NCBI GenBank assembly: GCA_019925795.1
Contig: CM034311.1
Coordinates: forward strand, 15,010,926 to 15,074,925
Reading direction: 5' to 3'
Length of the DNA stretch: 64,000 nucleotides
Origin: Dendrobium chrysotoxum
Lineage: Eukaryota > Streptophyta > Magnoliopsida > Asparagales > Orchidaceae
This document shows, one piece after another, positions 1 through 10,350 of this stretch; the first letter of the stretch is position 1; each line of letters starts with the position of its first letter. A program made the translations under genes and the position numbers. A model generated the notes under the pieces. The model did no database searches. It was not told where the DNA came from and was given only the letters and a program-made list of their open reading frames with translations.

Positions 1-345
1 TGCCTTACTAAGCTTTTAAATAAAATCACGAGGTAACTTTCTCATTACAAGAAAATTCTTGATATTTTAAAATATTTTTTCAAAAATTTTTTTCACAAGA
101 TCATGGACCATTTTCGATCTTTTAGTTTATTTTTTCTATTTCATTTTTCTATGCTCCTTTTCCGTTTGATAATGTCAAAGGGGGAGAATGTACTATTGTA
201 TTTGTGAAATTTGTTAAAATAAATAAAAAAAAGTGTTTCTTCCTATTTTTAAAAGTCTTTTCTTAGTGAGGAGGAGATTAAGAGAAAATACTTTTTATTT
301 ATAAATTCAACTAGTAATGTTTGCCATCATAAAAAAGGGGGAGAT
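1..345 (+). mobile_element. 3' internal end of a SIRE-like Ty1/copia element
   Basis: This stretch is the untranslated tail between the coding region (outside the window) and the 3' LTR. It carries two purine-rich tracts, at about 177-186 and 331-344. The 11.4-kb copia element has the same pair at about 59487-59496 and 59645-59656, with a similar surrounding phrase (gatgtcaaaagggggag). The second tract directly abuts the LTR and is the likely plus-strand primer. No ORF is visible here. Confidence 0.75.
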
Positions 346-1848
346 TATTATGAATCGGGCTCACGAGTTCTTATTTTTATGATAACAAATATTATGGCTC
401 ACATCTCCTAATATTTGGAATATATATTTATTTGTGTGTATACTAACATTTCAGGAAACATCATTCACCATCCAACAAAGAATCAAGGCTCAAGAACGGG
501 TAGAATAGGTTATGATGTGTGATTCTTATAATTCTCATTTGATGTACTTTTTGATTTCTTGAGCCAAGTTCTGTAAGGGTGTATGCTTACTTGTGACCAT
601 ATATACACATACTCAGGGGGAGTGAGATCTAGTAAAAACTAGAAGTTCAACTTTTGGAAAAATCGTGCTAGAGATTTAGATCATCTAGGACAATCTGTTC
701 ATTAAACTAATCATCTTGGATGATATTTATATCATCTTGGATGATCCACTACGATCTCAAAACCCTAGCCGCCATGATAATTTAGGCAAAGATTTAAGAT
801 TCAAATTTTATTCTAATCATCCTGGACAATCTAAATCATCCTGAACGATCTATGATAATATTGCCTAAATTAATGCTTTGATTATTCAATCAAATATGTG
901 TAATTTGATATTCTGATCGTCCTGGATGATCTGTATATCGTACTGGACAATTTGTGTAAAATTTATACTGATCGTCCTGGACTATCCCAGGATCGTCCAG
1001 GACTATCAGGTCAAATTTGGCACATCATTCTAGACAATCCTACGATCATCCTCGATGATCTTTGGTGATAAAATTGAGTTTTTAGGGTTTTTTGAAGCTG
1101 TCTTTTTTAGCGCATTGTCCTGGATGATCCTACAATTATCTTGGACGATCTTTGCCTGAAGAATTAATTTGGAAGGGTTTTTAAAGCCCTTTATTTAAGG
1201 CTTGTCAAAGACTTTGAAAGTGTCTTTGGAAGCCATTGAGTCTTCATTTCTTTTGGAGAAAACTTGAAGAGAGAGCTTGAAAGGGAGAGAGAGGAAAGGG
1301 TGGAGTTTGAGAGGGAGAAGAGCCTTGGAAGGGGGATTTTTGAGGGAGTGTGAGGGGGTTCACACGGTCGCTCTGGAAAGCTTGCACCTAAGTACCATCA
1401 AATTCAAGGGTCATCTTGAGGGAAGTTTTGGGAAGAAGAAGACCTCTTTTGTGTCGAAGGACCCGGCTACTCCGTCGTACTGGGGAAGGTGGAAGTGATT
1501 TTGTAAGGGCTTCTCCGCCTAGCTGTGGGGGCTAAAGGAGAGTCACTAAAATTTTAGTGCAATACTTGGAGGGTGCCTCCGAGGAGTGGACGTAGGTCAG
1601 GTTGGACCGAACCACTATAAATCTGGTGTGTTCTTTCTGATTATTTTTCGTACTTATTTTACTGCGATTAACTGCTTGGGTGAAATCTGTGATTGATCTT
1701 TTTATTATTGATTTAATTTGTTTCTGTTGCAAGTTATAAAAAGATATTTCTTTTTGTTTAAAGAAGTCTTTAAATATTCAATTCACCCCCCCTCTTGGTT
1801 AGCCTCGGGACTAGTTCATAAGGGATTAACACCCCTAACGAACTTTCA
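346..1848 (+). repeat. 3' LTR of a copia element related to the one at 49.8-61.3 kb
   Basis: The LTR is about 1.5 kb. Its 3' half matches the LTRs at 49830 and 59658: the 'gagtggacgtaggtcag' segment, 'aactgcttgggtgaaat', and the end 'cctcttggttagcctcggg'. It ends in CA at 1848. The first base pair after the polypurine tract reads TA where the intact element has TG. The U3 part (about 670-1160) holds degenerate copies of the atcgtcctggacgat palindrome. A TATA-like segment lies near 1190-1198. The 5' half is clearly diverged from the other LTRs, so this is a sister subfamily rather than a recent copy. The partner LTR lies outside the window. Confidence 0.85.
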
Positions 1849-1929
1849 ATTACGTGTTGGATCTTCATATAAATCAAAGACGTTGAATTTTATATTTCTC
1901 TAACACCGTGAATATTCAAAGGAGCAACA
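1849..1929 (+). repeat. 3'-terminal remnant of a non-autonomous element LTR
   Basis: About 80 bp match the last 80 bp of the LTRs ending at 38401 and 43250, including 'ttttatatttctctaac' and 'gtgaatattc'. It ends gcaaca, which shows that the original terminus of this LTR family is CA; both full LTRs have TA there. The copia element to the left appears to have inserted inside this LTR. It is followed at 1930 by ATCTT and LINE ORF1 sequence, exactly as at 43251. Confidence 0.8.
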
Positions 1930-3333
1930 ATCTTGATTATGGAAGTGTTTTTATGCATAGATCATATTATGTTAGTAATTATTTTATGAAATTAATCAAA
2001 TGGTTATAGTGTTTAACATCTCTAAGGAATCCCCAATCATCTCCGTTTAGATTTCCTTCCTGAATCGTCGCCCTCATTTCTTTTCTCCTTACATTCTCTT
2101 TAGCATTGGGTATTTGTTTGGCTGACCAATTCAAACTCATAATGCCACCACTGTGGGATCATGATCGTCATTTGCTCGCATTCTTATTGAACTTAACATT
2201 AATAATGTTCTTTTACGAAATGATTTATTATCCTCTCCTTTCAAATAGTTAATAATTAGCGTGTGTGCTAACAATAAGGTTGATTCTCCTATGGTTACTC
2301 CCTCTATTTCTAATTCTCTCAATAGTTTTGAAATTGAGGGTAAAAATATTGGATAAATCTGGTCCAATGTCTGATATTTCTGGTAAGCAATTAGTCTCTC
2401 CTTCTAATGATAATAGTATGTCGTTTGTTGGTTATATTGATGTGGGTAATATCATGGCTTTCACTTCTAATCATACGATTGATGCTAATCTTCCTATTAG
2501 TGGGCTGGATGTTCCTAATTACACCCCTATTATTGATTTAGCTATTTCTTCGATGCATGATGTTGCATGTGCTAATTTGGAGCATTTTGCTGACTCTATA
2601 GATCATTACGATTGGAAGTGGTGTGATGGTGATCTCTATCAGGGCTGTCATAAAATACCTTTAGAGGATTTTGACTTCAATGTGTTAAAAATTGATAAAT
2701 CTAATTTCTCTAAGGTTGTAGGGAAGAAAAATAATAAGAAGAAAGGAAAAATATTGAGCTTTACTTTAAAATGTTGTTGGTTGCTCCACTAGATCTAAGT
2801 CTATTTTTTAGTGGGGTCTTTGTGTTTCTTGGAGGTGGGGGCCTTCTGTCGCTTTGGCTGGTTTATTGCAGTGGCTAGTGGGGGCCTTTTGTTTGGTTTC
2901 TGGCATGGTTTGCTCTTTTCTGTGGGGTTGCTCTGTCTCTGGTTGTTCGGTTGTTGGTTTTTTTGTTTAGAGCTAGATTTTTTGCTCCTGCTCCTCTCTT
3001 TGGTCCTGATGGGGTGGGTCTTCCTTTGTTTCTTTATTTCTTTTATTTTTCCCATTTTCTTCTAGCTTATTCTATAGGATGATGCTGTCTGGAGGCTTTT
3101 GGGTTGCTTGTGTTCTTCAATTTTCTTCATGGGGTGCTGGTTGGTGGTTCTTTCTAGGCTTTGGTCTCTTTTCCCTTGGTGGATCTTTTTCTTGGTTGGC
3201 CTATTGAGCTTCATTATATATCTTGATTGGGTCCCTTTTTTAGGGTTAGCTTCTTGCCTCCCTTTTATTTCTCCTTTTTTATTGCTTTTTGTAATAGGTA
3301 AGATCATAGACTCTTAGGTGTTGCTTCAATTTT
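1930..3333 (+). mobile_element. L1-type LINE fragment: ORF1 C-terminal half and GT-rich spacer
   Basis: The sequence matches 43251-44629 base for base over most of its length. The first 200 bp encode, with frameshifts and stops, the middle of a DUF4283-like LINE ORF1 (motif SPI..V.ISF), then a serine/asparagine-rich region (SGKQLVSPSNDNSMSF) and a lysine-rich end near 2700-2750. A GT-rich non-coding spacer follows from about 2770 to 3333. The reverse transcriptase ORF is absent and similarity to the other copy stops at about 3333. The upstream part of ORF1 is missing because an LTR element is inserted at 1929/1930. This is a dead fragment with no LINE 3' tail. Confidence 0.8.
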
Positions 3334-3640
3334 CTTTAAGTGGATGGAGTATTTCATATGATGATCTCCAATCAATTAATCTAGAAACATTTTGTATAGG
3401 GCTTCATGATGTGGCACTTTTTGCAAGTTGTCATGGTCCTTAGCTTTGAAAACACTTTGGGAGAATCAGGTTGTAAGCTTATATGGGGATTAAAACCATG
3501 TCGCTCTAGATAATCGCTTGCCTCTATAGCAGGTTTGCAAACCCATATGATTATAAAATGATGAAAGCATATACACTGCATTACCAATGGTGTGGATCAG
3601 TTAATTAGGGAACAATCACTTCTTTTTATTAAGAGAATGT
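3334..3640. other. No recognisable feature
   Basis: This is unique-looking AT-rich sequence between the LINE fragment and the CACTA end. There is no convincing ORF and no repeat structure that I could identify. Confidence 0.4.
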
Positions 3641-4902
3641 GGCTCATAGAAGTTATAACTATAACACTAGAGCGCTGATGACATTTGAGAACTGCGATGC
3701 GCAAGTAACAAAAATGGCACAAATATGTGAGAAATTATGGCATTGTGGCATTTAAAAATAGAGAATCTGGCACTGCCAAGCTAATTTTTTATGTCGCAGC
3801 GCTAGTAATACTGCGGTGTTGGATGTGTTAACTCAACAGAGCTTGCAAAAAGAGAACTCAGTGTTGCGATTTCCAATTTGTGGCACCTCGACGATATTGA
3901 ATGTCATGCTGTGGCATTATTTATCAAATGATATAGTGCTGCATACTACTTAGAATTTTTTGCCATTTTTAGTTTTGCCTGCATAAAAATAACTAAAATA
4001 ACACATTTTTATTGAAATAAAATACTTAAAATGATATGTAATTTAAACTTATCACATATACATTCGAGGGACAATCCTTTGGTTCCTCAAGCTTCTCAAC
4101 AAGCAGCAAGGAGGGCTTGGATAGCCAATTTGGATAGCCAACAAGTGGCTACCCTAACAGCAGAGCTAGAGCAAATTCAAAAATCACAAACAATTATACA
4201 AATGCAGCAATGTCAGATACTGGGGGAGCTTATACAAAGTAGATTATATATGGTTGTAAACATTTTGCTAATTTTTTAATGTTTAATAATTATATGAATA
4301 CATAATAATTTATAAATTGTAGAATAGTTGTAGTGTTTGAAAATAGTACTTTGATCATAGTCCAATTAATATTTGAATAAGATTTTTATGACAATTTTGG
4401 AATATTAGCCTAATTAAACCTATTTTAAACATTTGCTAGTAGTTTTATGCTATATTATAGAATAATTAACATGATAGGGTTTTTTTACCTCTATTATAGG
4501 TTTCTGGTTGATTTCCGACAATTTTTCATTGGAAGATCGATACAATAAATTTTCATTGGGATATTGGAAAAAAATTTTGTAAGACTTTTTGGCGGCAAAC
4601 CGACAAAAAATTACTAAAAAATTTAAAAAAAGTTCTGCCAAAAAAACGAGAGAACTATTCCGCTAGTTTTTGCCAAAAATTTTGATGGATAAATCCTCTG
4701 GTAATCTCCCAAGAATTGACATTTTTTCCATTATGAATTCTGTTAGTAATCTATCAGAATAATTTCTAATAGAATTATTATGTCGTTTGTTTTTCTAATA
4801 GAAATATTCTACCAAAAATTCACTGGAAACATAAGTTCCCTATGAATTTTTAAGGTTTTTAAGTGGATATACCTACCGAAAATTAGTTCATTTCTTATAG
4901 TG
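3640..4902 (+). mobile_element. 3' end of a CACTA (En/Spm-like) transposon
   Basis: The right border reads tttcttatagtg at 4891-4902, the reverse complement of a CACTA terminus (CACTATAAGAAA). The 400 bp before it (about 4490-4890) contain the short degenerate repeats typical of CACTA subterminal regions (ttttggc, ccgacaaaaa, ccaaaaat). At 4031-4279 a glutamine-rich peptide of about 80 residues ends in a heptad-like stretch (LTAELEQIQKSQTIIQMQ), as found at the C-terminus of the second CACTA gene. The left border was not found, so the inner limit (about 3640) is a guess. No transposase core is present. Confidence 0.55.
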
Positions 4903-5920
4903 TGTTTAGGGATTCAATGATTAATCCACAAATTCTTTATAACAAGTTTCACCATTGTGGCTATCAATAAATGGACATTTTATTGTATTGGTTAGAATTA
5001 GGTTCATTAGAACATATTAGGACCTGCAAGGTTAGCTTTTAGTGGTTTGGGTTCAATTTGGGTCTAATTAAACTTGGTTATGTTAATTAAACCATTACAA
5101 ATAGTTGAGCTAGCATACTCAATATATTTTTAAACAAACATAAATAGTTATCATTAATTAAAATGACTATTATAAAAAGTGACCATAAGGCCAAGCAAAA
5201 AGAAGTATATAGAGAAGAAAATTTTGGCCAAACTGCATTTCTAATTCAGATACACCATAAAATGAAAAAAATATATAGAGGTACATCTAGCAATAGGATG
5301 GCACTTCACATGAACTTACTTTTTTGTCCCTATTATGACATCTTTGAATATTTAATGAGTAGAAATTATATTCTTCTAATAAAGCATTATCATAAAAGCT
5401 AGTACTAAAGGATCAAGGCCAAGCTAGCCTTGATTATACTAATGTGGCTTATCTTAAAGTGCATATAAAGGTATATGGAAATGAATACATTTTAGTATTT
5501 CTTAAGCAATACTAGCCCTAATAGAAATAATGATTGCAAATGTGCCATTGGTATTATGAGGAGGGGAGGGTGGCGGAACAACTTTTAGAGAAAAATTAGC
5601 TTTAAGAGAGTGATCATGTGCAATAGCAGGGGCCTACTAACTTTGCTAAAGAAGTGAGAGAACTACTTAAAATGAAAAGTTATCCATGATTGAGGAATTT
5701 CATTATTATTAACACGCATGTAAAATGATTGTAGACTAATAGAGAAAGAGAAACAATCATAGAGCTTATATTCATATTTTGTGGGGTAGTGCTTTTTGTA
5801 GACTAAAGAGAAAAATCCAATCCACTTGAGCGTTTGTCTACACTCTAATGATATGAGATTAAATAGTCATCATTATATAAGAAATCAATGCTACCTTTGC
5901 ATTATCTATATGGACTTATG
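4903..5920. other. AT-rich intergenic DNA, nothing recognised
   Basis: No coding signature, terminal repeats or tandem array were seen. Short ORFs here have no domain that I recognise and are expected by chance at this base composition. Confidence 0.4.
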
Positions 5921-5928
5921 GTATGATA

Positions 5929-6577
5929 TAGGGGTTTCAATATTTGACACGACAAGAAAACCCGACTCGAACCTGACCCAAAAATTTTTGGTTGGACCTG
6001 ACCCGATTTCAAAATGGGTCGGGTTCGGGTTCTCGGATTCGACTCGTTTGAAAAATAGGTTGGGTTTGGGTTCACCTGATGGGTTGCCAGGTCAACCTGG
6101 AAACCCGTTTAAATTTAGCTACCTGAGCTGCTTGAGACTACCCGCGCACCTGCCGGCTCCCTGCCTGCTGCTGCCCGCACGCCCACCTAGGCAACCCGCG
6201 CCTGCCAGCTGCTGCCCATGTGCCCGAGGTTGCCCGTGCTGCTGCCCGCTCGCACATGTCCGCGCCTCTGTCTGCCCGTAGCTTGCCACCAGCCCGCATG
6301 CGTCTGAGTCCGCCCAGCCTGTCAGCGTCTGTGCCCACCCACAGCCTGCCACTGGCCATCCCGCGCACCCGCCACCTGCAGCCCGTCGTTCCACCGTCCC
6401 GTTGCTGCCATATGCGAAATCGTATCTAGTCGGGTCAACCCGACAACCTGACAGGTTAGATCCGGGTCCAAGTTTTCGACCCGCATACCCAAGTCAGGTT
6501 AGGGTTGACCCGTTTGAACCGGTGTCAATTCCGAGTTTGACCCGAACCCAACCCGAAACCCGATTTTGACACCCCTA
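5929..6577. mobile_element. hAT-type non-autonomous transposon with GC-rich core
   Basis: The element is flanked by an exact 8-bp duplication, GTATGATA, at 5921-5928 and 6578-6585. Its ends are inverted repeats: TAGGGGTTTCAA on the left, and ttgacaccccta on the right, which reads TAGGGGTGTCAA in reverse. Subterminal regions are rich in ggttcgggt/acccgaac inverted motifs. An 8-bp duplication with this TIR type is the hAT signature. It encodes no transposase. The core (about 6120-6420) is strikingly GC-rich, made of imperfect ctgccc/gcccgc words, unlike the surrounding AT-rich DNA. Confidence 0.9.
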
Positions 6578-8066
6578 GTATGATATATATCTAAGTTGAG
6601 GGAGATTCTTTATGATTAGTGGTAAGTAATTTTTAATGTTGGGTGCTTGGCGAATTTGCCTCAATAAGGAATTCATGCCCTAGCAAGATGCAATGGGAGC
6701 AGAAGCTTGATTCTTTCTCAAATATAAATTTATGTTAATAACCTTTTTTTATTTGAGCCAACCCAAACAGTAGTTGAGTGGCTGTAAGAAACATAAATTT
6801 TCACTAAAACTCTTATAATAAAAAAATCTAATAACAAAAGTAGTAGGAAAATTCTCCTGCTGAAAATACACAAAATTATTTTCATCAAATGGTGGACTTG
6901 TTTAAAGGAGTCAACCTAATAGAAGAAGATTAGAGGGACAGATGACAGTGATGATTGGCCATAACTAAGCCAGGAAAACTAGTATACAAAGGAAGAATAA
7001 TGAATTAGGAAAATTTGATTGTTTCTGGGAGGAGGATGGAAAATGCATATAAATAGTAGGATGAGGATAATGGATTCAAGACAAAGAAGAAGGAGACAGT
7101 GGAAAGATTCAAAAGGTAATGATAATTTGCAATATATAGAAAAAGAGAATATCAAGATACACTAGAATGAACCTAAGTTAGGTTGAACATTAGTTACTTA
7201 AGTTAATTTTAGTTTTTTTGAATGTATTAGGTGTTCATGAAGCCATTTGAATTTGATCTTAGGATAAAGGTTTCTATCAAAAGTTATCTTCAAGAGGAAA
7301 TTGAGCCTCTACTCTCATCGTCAATTGATTGGGTATGACATTCAAGTTTGTAGAAACTATTTCAAAAAGGGTACTAATCTTCAACTTTGAAAATGCGCGG
7401 TTCCTCATTATTCCTTTTCAATCAAGATAGATGCCACTCCATAGGTTCAATTCAAACATCAAGGACCCTATTCTCTACCACATGTTGAAGCTAATTCTTC
7501 TCCAAGTCAAAAATATGAAGAGATTTAATCATTGTTGAGCCTTAGAAGCAGGCTACAATGTTGGATTGTTTCAATCATTGTTGAGCCTTAGAAGCAGACT
7601 ACAATGTTGGATTATTTGGTTCCTTTTGTAGCTCATGAAGCTAACTTGCATGTTGTTACTTATAATTTCACTCTTGTTGAAAATTTATATTAGAAATTGT
7701 GCCCCCTCCTTCCTCACCGTCTGAATAAAAATAAGAGCCCTCTATTGACACTCTTCCTAGGATAATGGATGGAGATCAAGAAAGGTGTCATAGGCTAATG
7801 GATGGATATCAAGAAAGGTTCAGGTCTACATTTCCTCTATTTCCTTTATGTGGTTATGTTGGGCCTAATCAGAACACGTTAGCATTTACATTTGAGACCA
7901 TATCTGTTGATGAAACTTTGTTGGAGCACTAACTTCTACTCATTTCCCCCTAATAGATGTTTAGGTAGGCCTAAAAAGAGTTGTAATGAAATGCCTTCGA
8001 TATGCCAGGCCCTCGACAAAATTCATGTTATACATATAAATGTGAAATAGAGTATGGTTAGATACA

Positions 8067-8070
<4 letters not shown>
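6578..8070. other. Unclassified intergenic DNA with a 47-bp tandem duplication
   Basis: No domain was recognised. The only internal structure is a direct duplication: the 47-bp unit beginning aatcattgttgagcct at 7526 is repeated at 7573 with one obvious substitution. The sequence around 7200-7980 looks like decayed coding DNA from an element, but I could not assign a family. Confidence 0.4.

Positions 8071-8105
<35 letters not shown>
8071..8105. repeat. (TA)n microsatellite
   Basis: A perfect TA dinucleotide run of about 17 units, followed by AT-rich sequence. Confidence 0.95.
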
Positions 8106-8109
<4 letters not shown>

Positions 8110-8360
8110 GTAACTTATAATTTACTTGACAATATGAATTCCATTGAATAGCAATATGATATAGCTCATAATAAAATAAAATATAGTTTTATATACTTAT
8201 ATCATTTTTTATTTATTTTAAAAAAACTTTTAAATTCATATTATGCTATTTCAAATATTCAAAATTTTCAAAAGATTTTTTTTTTCATATTATTAAATGT
8301 GGTTAACTGATTATAAGATTATTATATTGCCGTCCATAATAACAATATAAGATGAACTTA

Positions 8361-9647
8361 AAAAAAAACATTGGTGGAGTTGGTTGTTTTCTGGGCTTTG
8401 ACTGCTGGGTTGATTTATGCCAGGTTTTCTCTGTTTTTTGGTAGTACCGTCTGGTGGGAGTTAATGCTGGATGGTGTTCTCTTGTTGATGATGGAGGGTT
8501 TGGCTTTGGTGGGGAAGGGTTTTGGTTATGATTTTATTCTTGTCTATGAATGGGGTGGTTTTATGTCTTGGATCTGGTTGGGTTTTCTGGTTCCGGTGTT
8601 AACTGCCTGGGGGTTTGAAGTGATGGTTATTTAACTGCTATGTGCTTGGTTGATAAGGGTTGTTCCATTATGCTATTTTATGACAAGTTATTTAGTAATA
8701 TTTGGCCCTGCTGCTCCTTATCGGATCATCCAGTATTGGTGGAGTTGGTTGTTTTTTGGTCTTTGGCTAATGGGTGGATTTCTGCCAGGTTTTCTCTATT
8801 TTTTGGTAGTACCGTCTGGTGGGAGTTAATGCTGGATGGTGTTCTCTTGTTGATGATGGAGGGTTTGGCTTTGGAGGGGAAGGGTTCTGGTTATGATTTT
8901 ATTCTTGTCTATGAATGGGGTGGTTTTATGTCTGGGAACTGGTTGGGTTTTCTGGTTTCGGTGTTAACTGCCTGGGGGTTTGAAGATGATGGTTATTTAA
9001 CTGCTATGTTGTTGGTTGATAAGGGTTGTTCCATTATGTTGTTTTATGACAAGTTATTTAGCAATATTTGGCCCTGCTGCTCTTTGTCGGGCCATCTTTA
9101 TGAGTGGTTGTATCTGAGAAATTATGGTGGTTTGAGGTATTATGGTTGCTTTCAGTGGTGTTGGAGTGGCATTTTGGAGCTGTTTATTTATGCTAATGAT
9201 AACACTCTTTGGATTTTTCAATGTGTTGCATTCATTGTTAGTTTTCAGGAGGATTTTAACTTAAACTTTATTAGCGGCCATCACTCTACTACCGGTAAGT
9301 CTACATTATCCTTTTATTTTGATCATTTTTCAGTTTGGAAGGTTTTCTTTTTTGCAGGTAACCAGATCGAGGTTTTGTCTCCTGGCTCGATCAATTTTGC
9401 TGAAGGACTGAGCTTTTTTTCCTTTATTCATAGCCTTCTTTTTTAGGCGCGGTATCCTTATCGCCCTAGAATGTCCTTACGTTATTATGTACTTTTGAGT
9501 AGTAGGAGAACTTTGGGTCGTAAGGTTTTTTTTCTTTTTTGGATTGTATCTCTTCGGAGAAGTAGTGAGCTGAAGATTCCCTTAAGGACCTTGTACTTTT
9601 TTCCTATATTAACACGAAGGCCCTGTCTGGGTTTCCCCTAAAAAAAA
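8361..9647 (+). mobile_element. 5'-truncated L1-type LINE with target duplication
   Basis: The right end is a LINE 3' terminus: a 3' UTR with ...tattaacacgaaggcc...gggtttcccct followed by a run of nine A (9640-9648). The 13-bp target sequence agatgaacttaaa occurs just before the element (from about 8350) and directly after the tail (from 9648). The body is GT-rich and its long open frame gives a hydrophobic peptide with no domain, so it is best read as LINE 3' sequence rather than a gene. It contains two tandem 365-bp units (8371-8735 and 8736-9100). The 3'-terminal phrase is shared with the LINE ends at about 9690-9725 and 44685-44716. Confidence 0.75.
8371..9100 (+). repeat. Tandem duplication, two 365-bp units, inside the LINE
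   Basis: Both units start ttggtggagttggttgtttt (8371 and 8736) and run through tttggccctgctgctc. They differ by scattered substitutions and a two-base difference near 8621 (gaagtgatgg against gaagatgatgg), which shifts the frame. The second unit continues into the rest of the LINE. Confidence 0.9.
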
Positions 9648-9660
9648 AGATGAACTTAAA

Positions 9661-9750
9661 CTGATTTCAAAGGACTTTATACTTTTTTTCTAATATTAAC
9701 ATGTAGGCCACCACCGAGGGGTTCCCCCCCCCCCCCCCCCCCAAAAAAAA
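9661..9750 (+). mobile_element. Very short 5'-truncated LINE stub, same target site
   Basis: About 90 bp of LINE 3' end (ctaatattaacatgtaggcc) are followed by 19 C (9724-9742) and nine A, then agatgaaattaaactta. That last string is a diverged second copy of the agatgaacttaaact that precedes the stub at 9648. The stub therefore has its own target duplication, overlapping that of the preceding LINE. Confidence 0.7.
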
Positions 9751-9882
9751 AGATGAAATTAAACTTACGTTTGTTATTCCAACTTATTATTCTTCATCAA
9801 ATGTTTTACATATATGCTTACTATTTATTTAAAAATGTATAATTATTTATAAATAGATAAAAAAAATAAGCTAAGGACTAGC

Positions 9883-10350
9883 ATAAAGGTTGCCTCTGAA
9901 ATTTCCTTTTCCAATAATGGTGAGGAGTTCAGTCTCCTTTTCTCCCGCATTGATGTGGATGGGGATGGTAAAATTTCTCAAACAGAATTTTAGCGTCTTA
10001 TGATGAGAACTACTGGAGAGAAACTTAGCTCAGAGGATATCGAGGCTATGCTCTAATATGCAGACTCGGATGGAGATGGTTTTCTTGATATGGAAGAGTT
10101 CATGGCAGTGGCAGGCATTATTGATGATGCTTGTCATGAGGTGGAAACAAAGAAAGAAGAACAATACTTGAAGGAAGCCTTCAGTCATTACAAGATGGAT
10201 GATCATCAAGGCTTCATCAACGCCAAGAGCTTGAAGAGGATGTTGAGTCGATTGGGTGCATCGAGGCCAATCGAGGATTATCAGTCCATGATTTGTCGGT
10301 TTGATCTCAATAGAGATGGCTTGCTCAGCTTCGACGAGTTATGGTCATGA
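9883..10350 (+). pseudogene. Calmodulin-like EF-hand protein pseudogene
   Basis: One frame encodes about 150 residues with the layout of a four-EF-hand calmodulin-like (CML) calcium sensor. EF1 loop is DVDGDGKISQTE (about 9952), EF2 loop is DSDGDGFLDMEE (about 10066), EF3 (KMDDHQGFINAK) has lost its calcium ligands, and EF4 is DLNRDGLLSFDE (about 10306). The natural stop is TGA at 10348-10350. Two in-frame stops break it: TAG at 9991-9993 just after EF1 and TAA at 10054-10056 just before EF2. Both fit C-to-T changes in glutamine codons. No ATG opens the frame; the ATA at 9883 could be a mutated start. A shorter product from the ATG at 10090 would keep only EF4 intact. No introns are visible, which is normal for many CML genes. 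No promoter was recognised. It is the only host-gene trace in the window. Confidence 0.85.

Noticed and set aside
2801..3317. ORFs of 72-84 codons on both strands, + strand ones very hydrophobic
   Set aside because: They are the GT-rich spacer after LINE ORF1, repeated at 44090-44600 with frames not preserved.
6119..6429. Overlapping GC-rich ORFs on both strands
   Set aside because: All inside the hAT element core; open frames follow from high GC, and no domain is recognisable. Kept only as a finding about composition.
8640..9446. 268-codon ORF with many hydrophobic residues, resembling a membrane protein
   Set aside because: It lies in GT-rich LINE 3' sequence, spans a tandem duplication, and has no domain. 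GT-rich DNA reads as Leu/Val/Trp/Phe-rich peptides.
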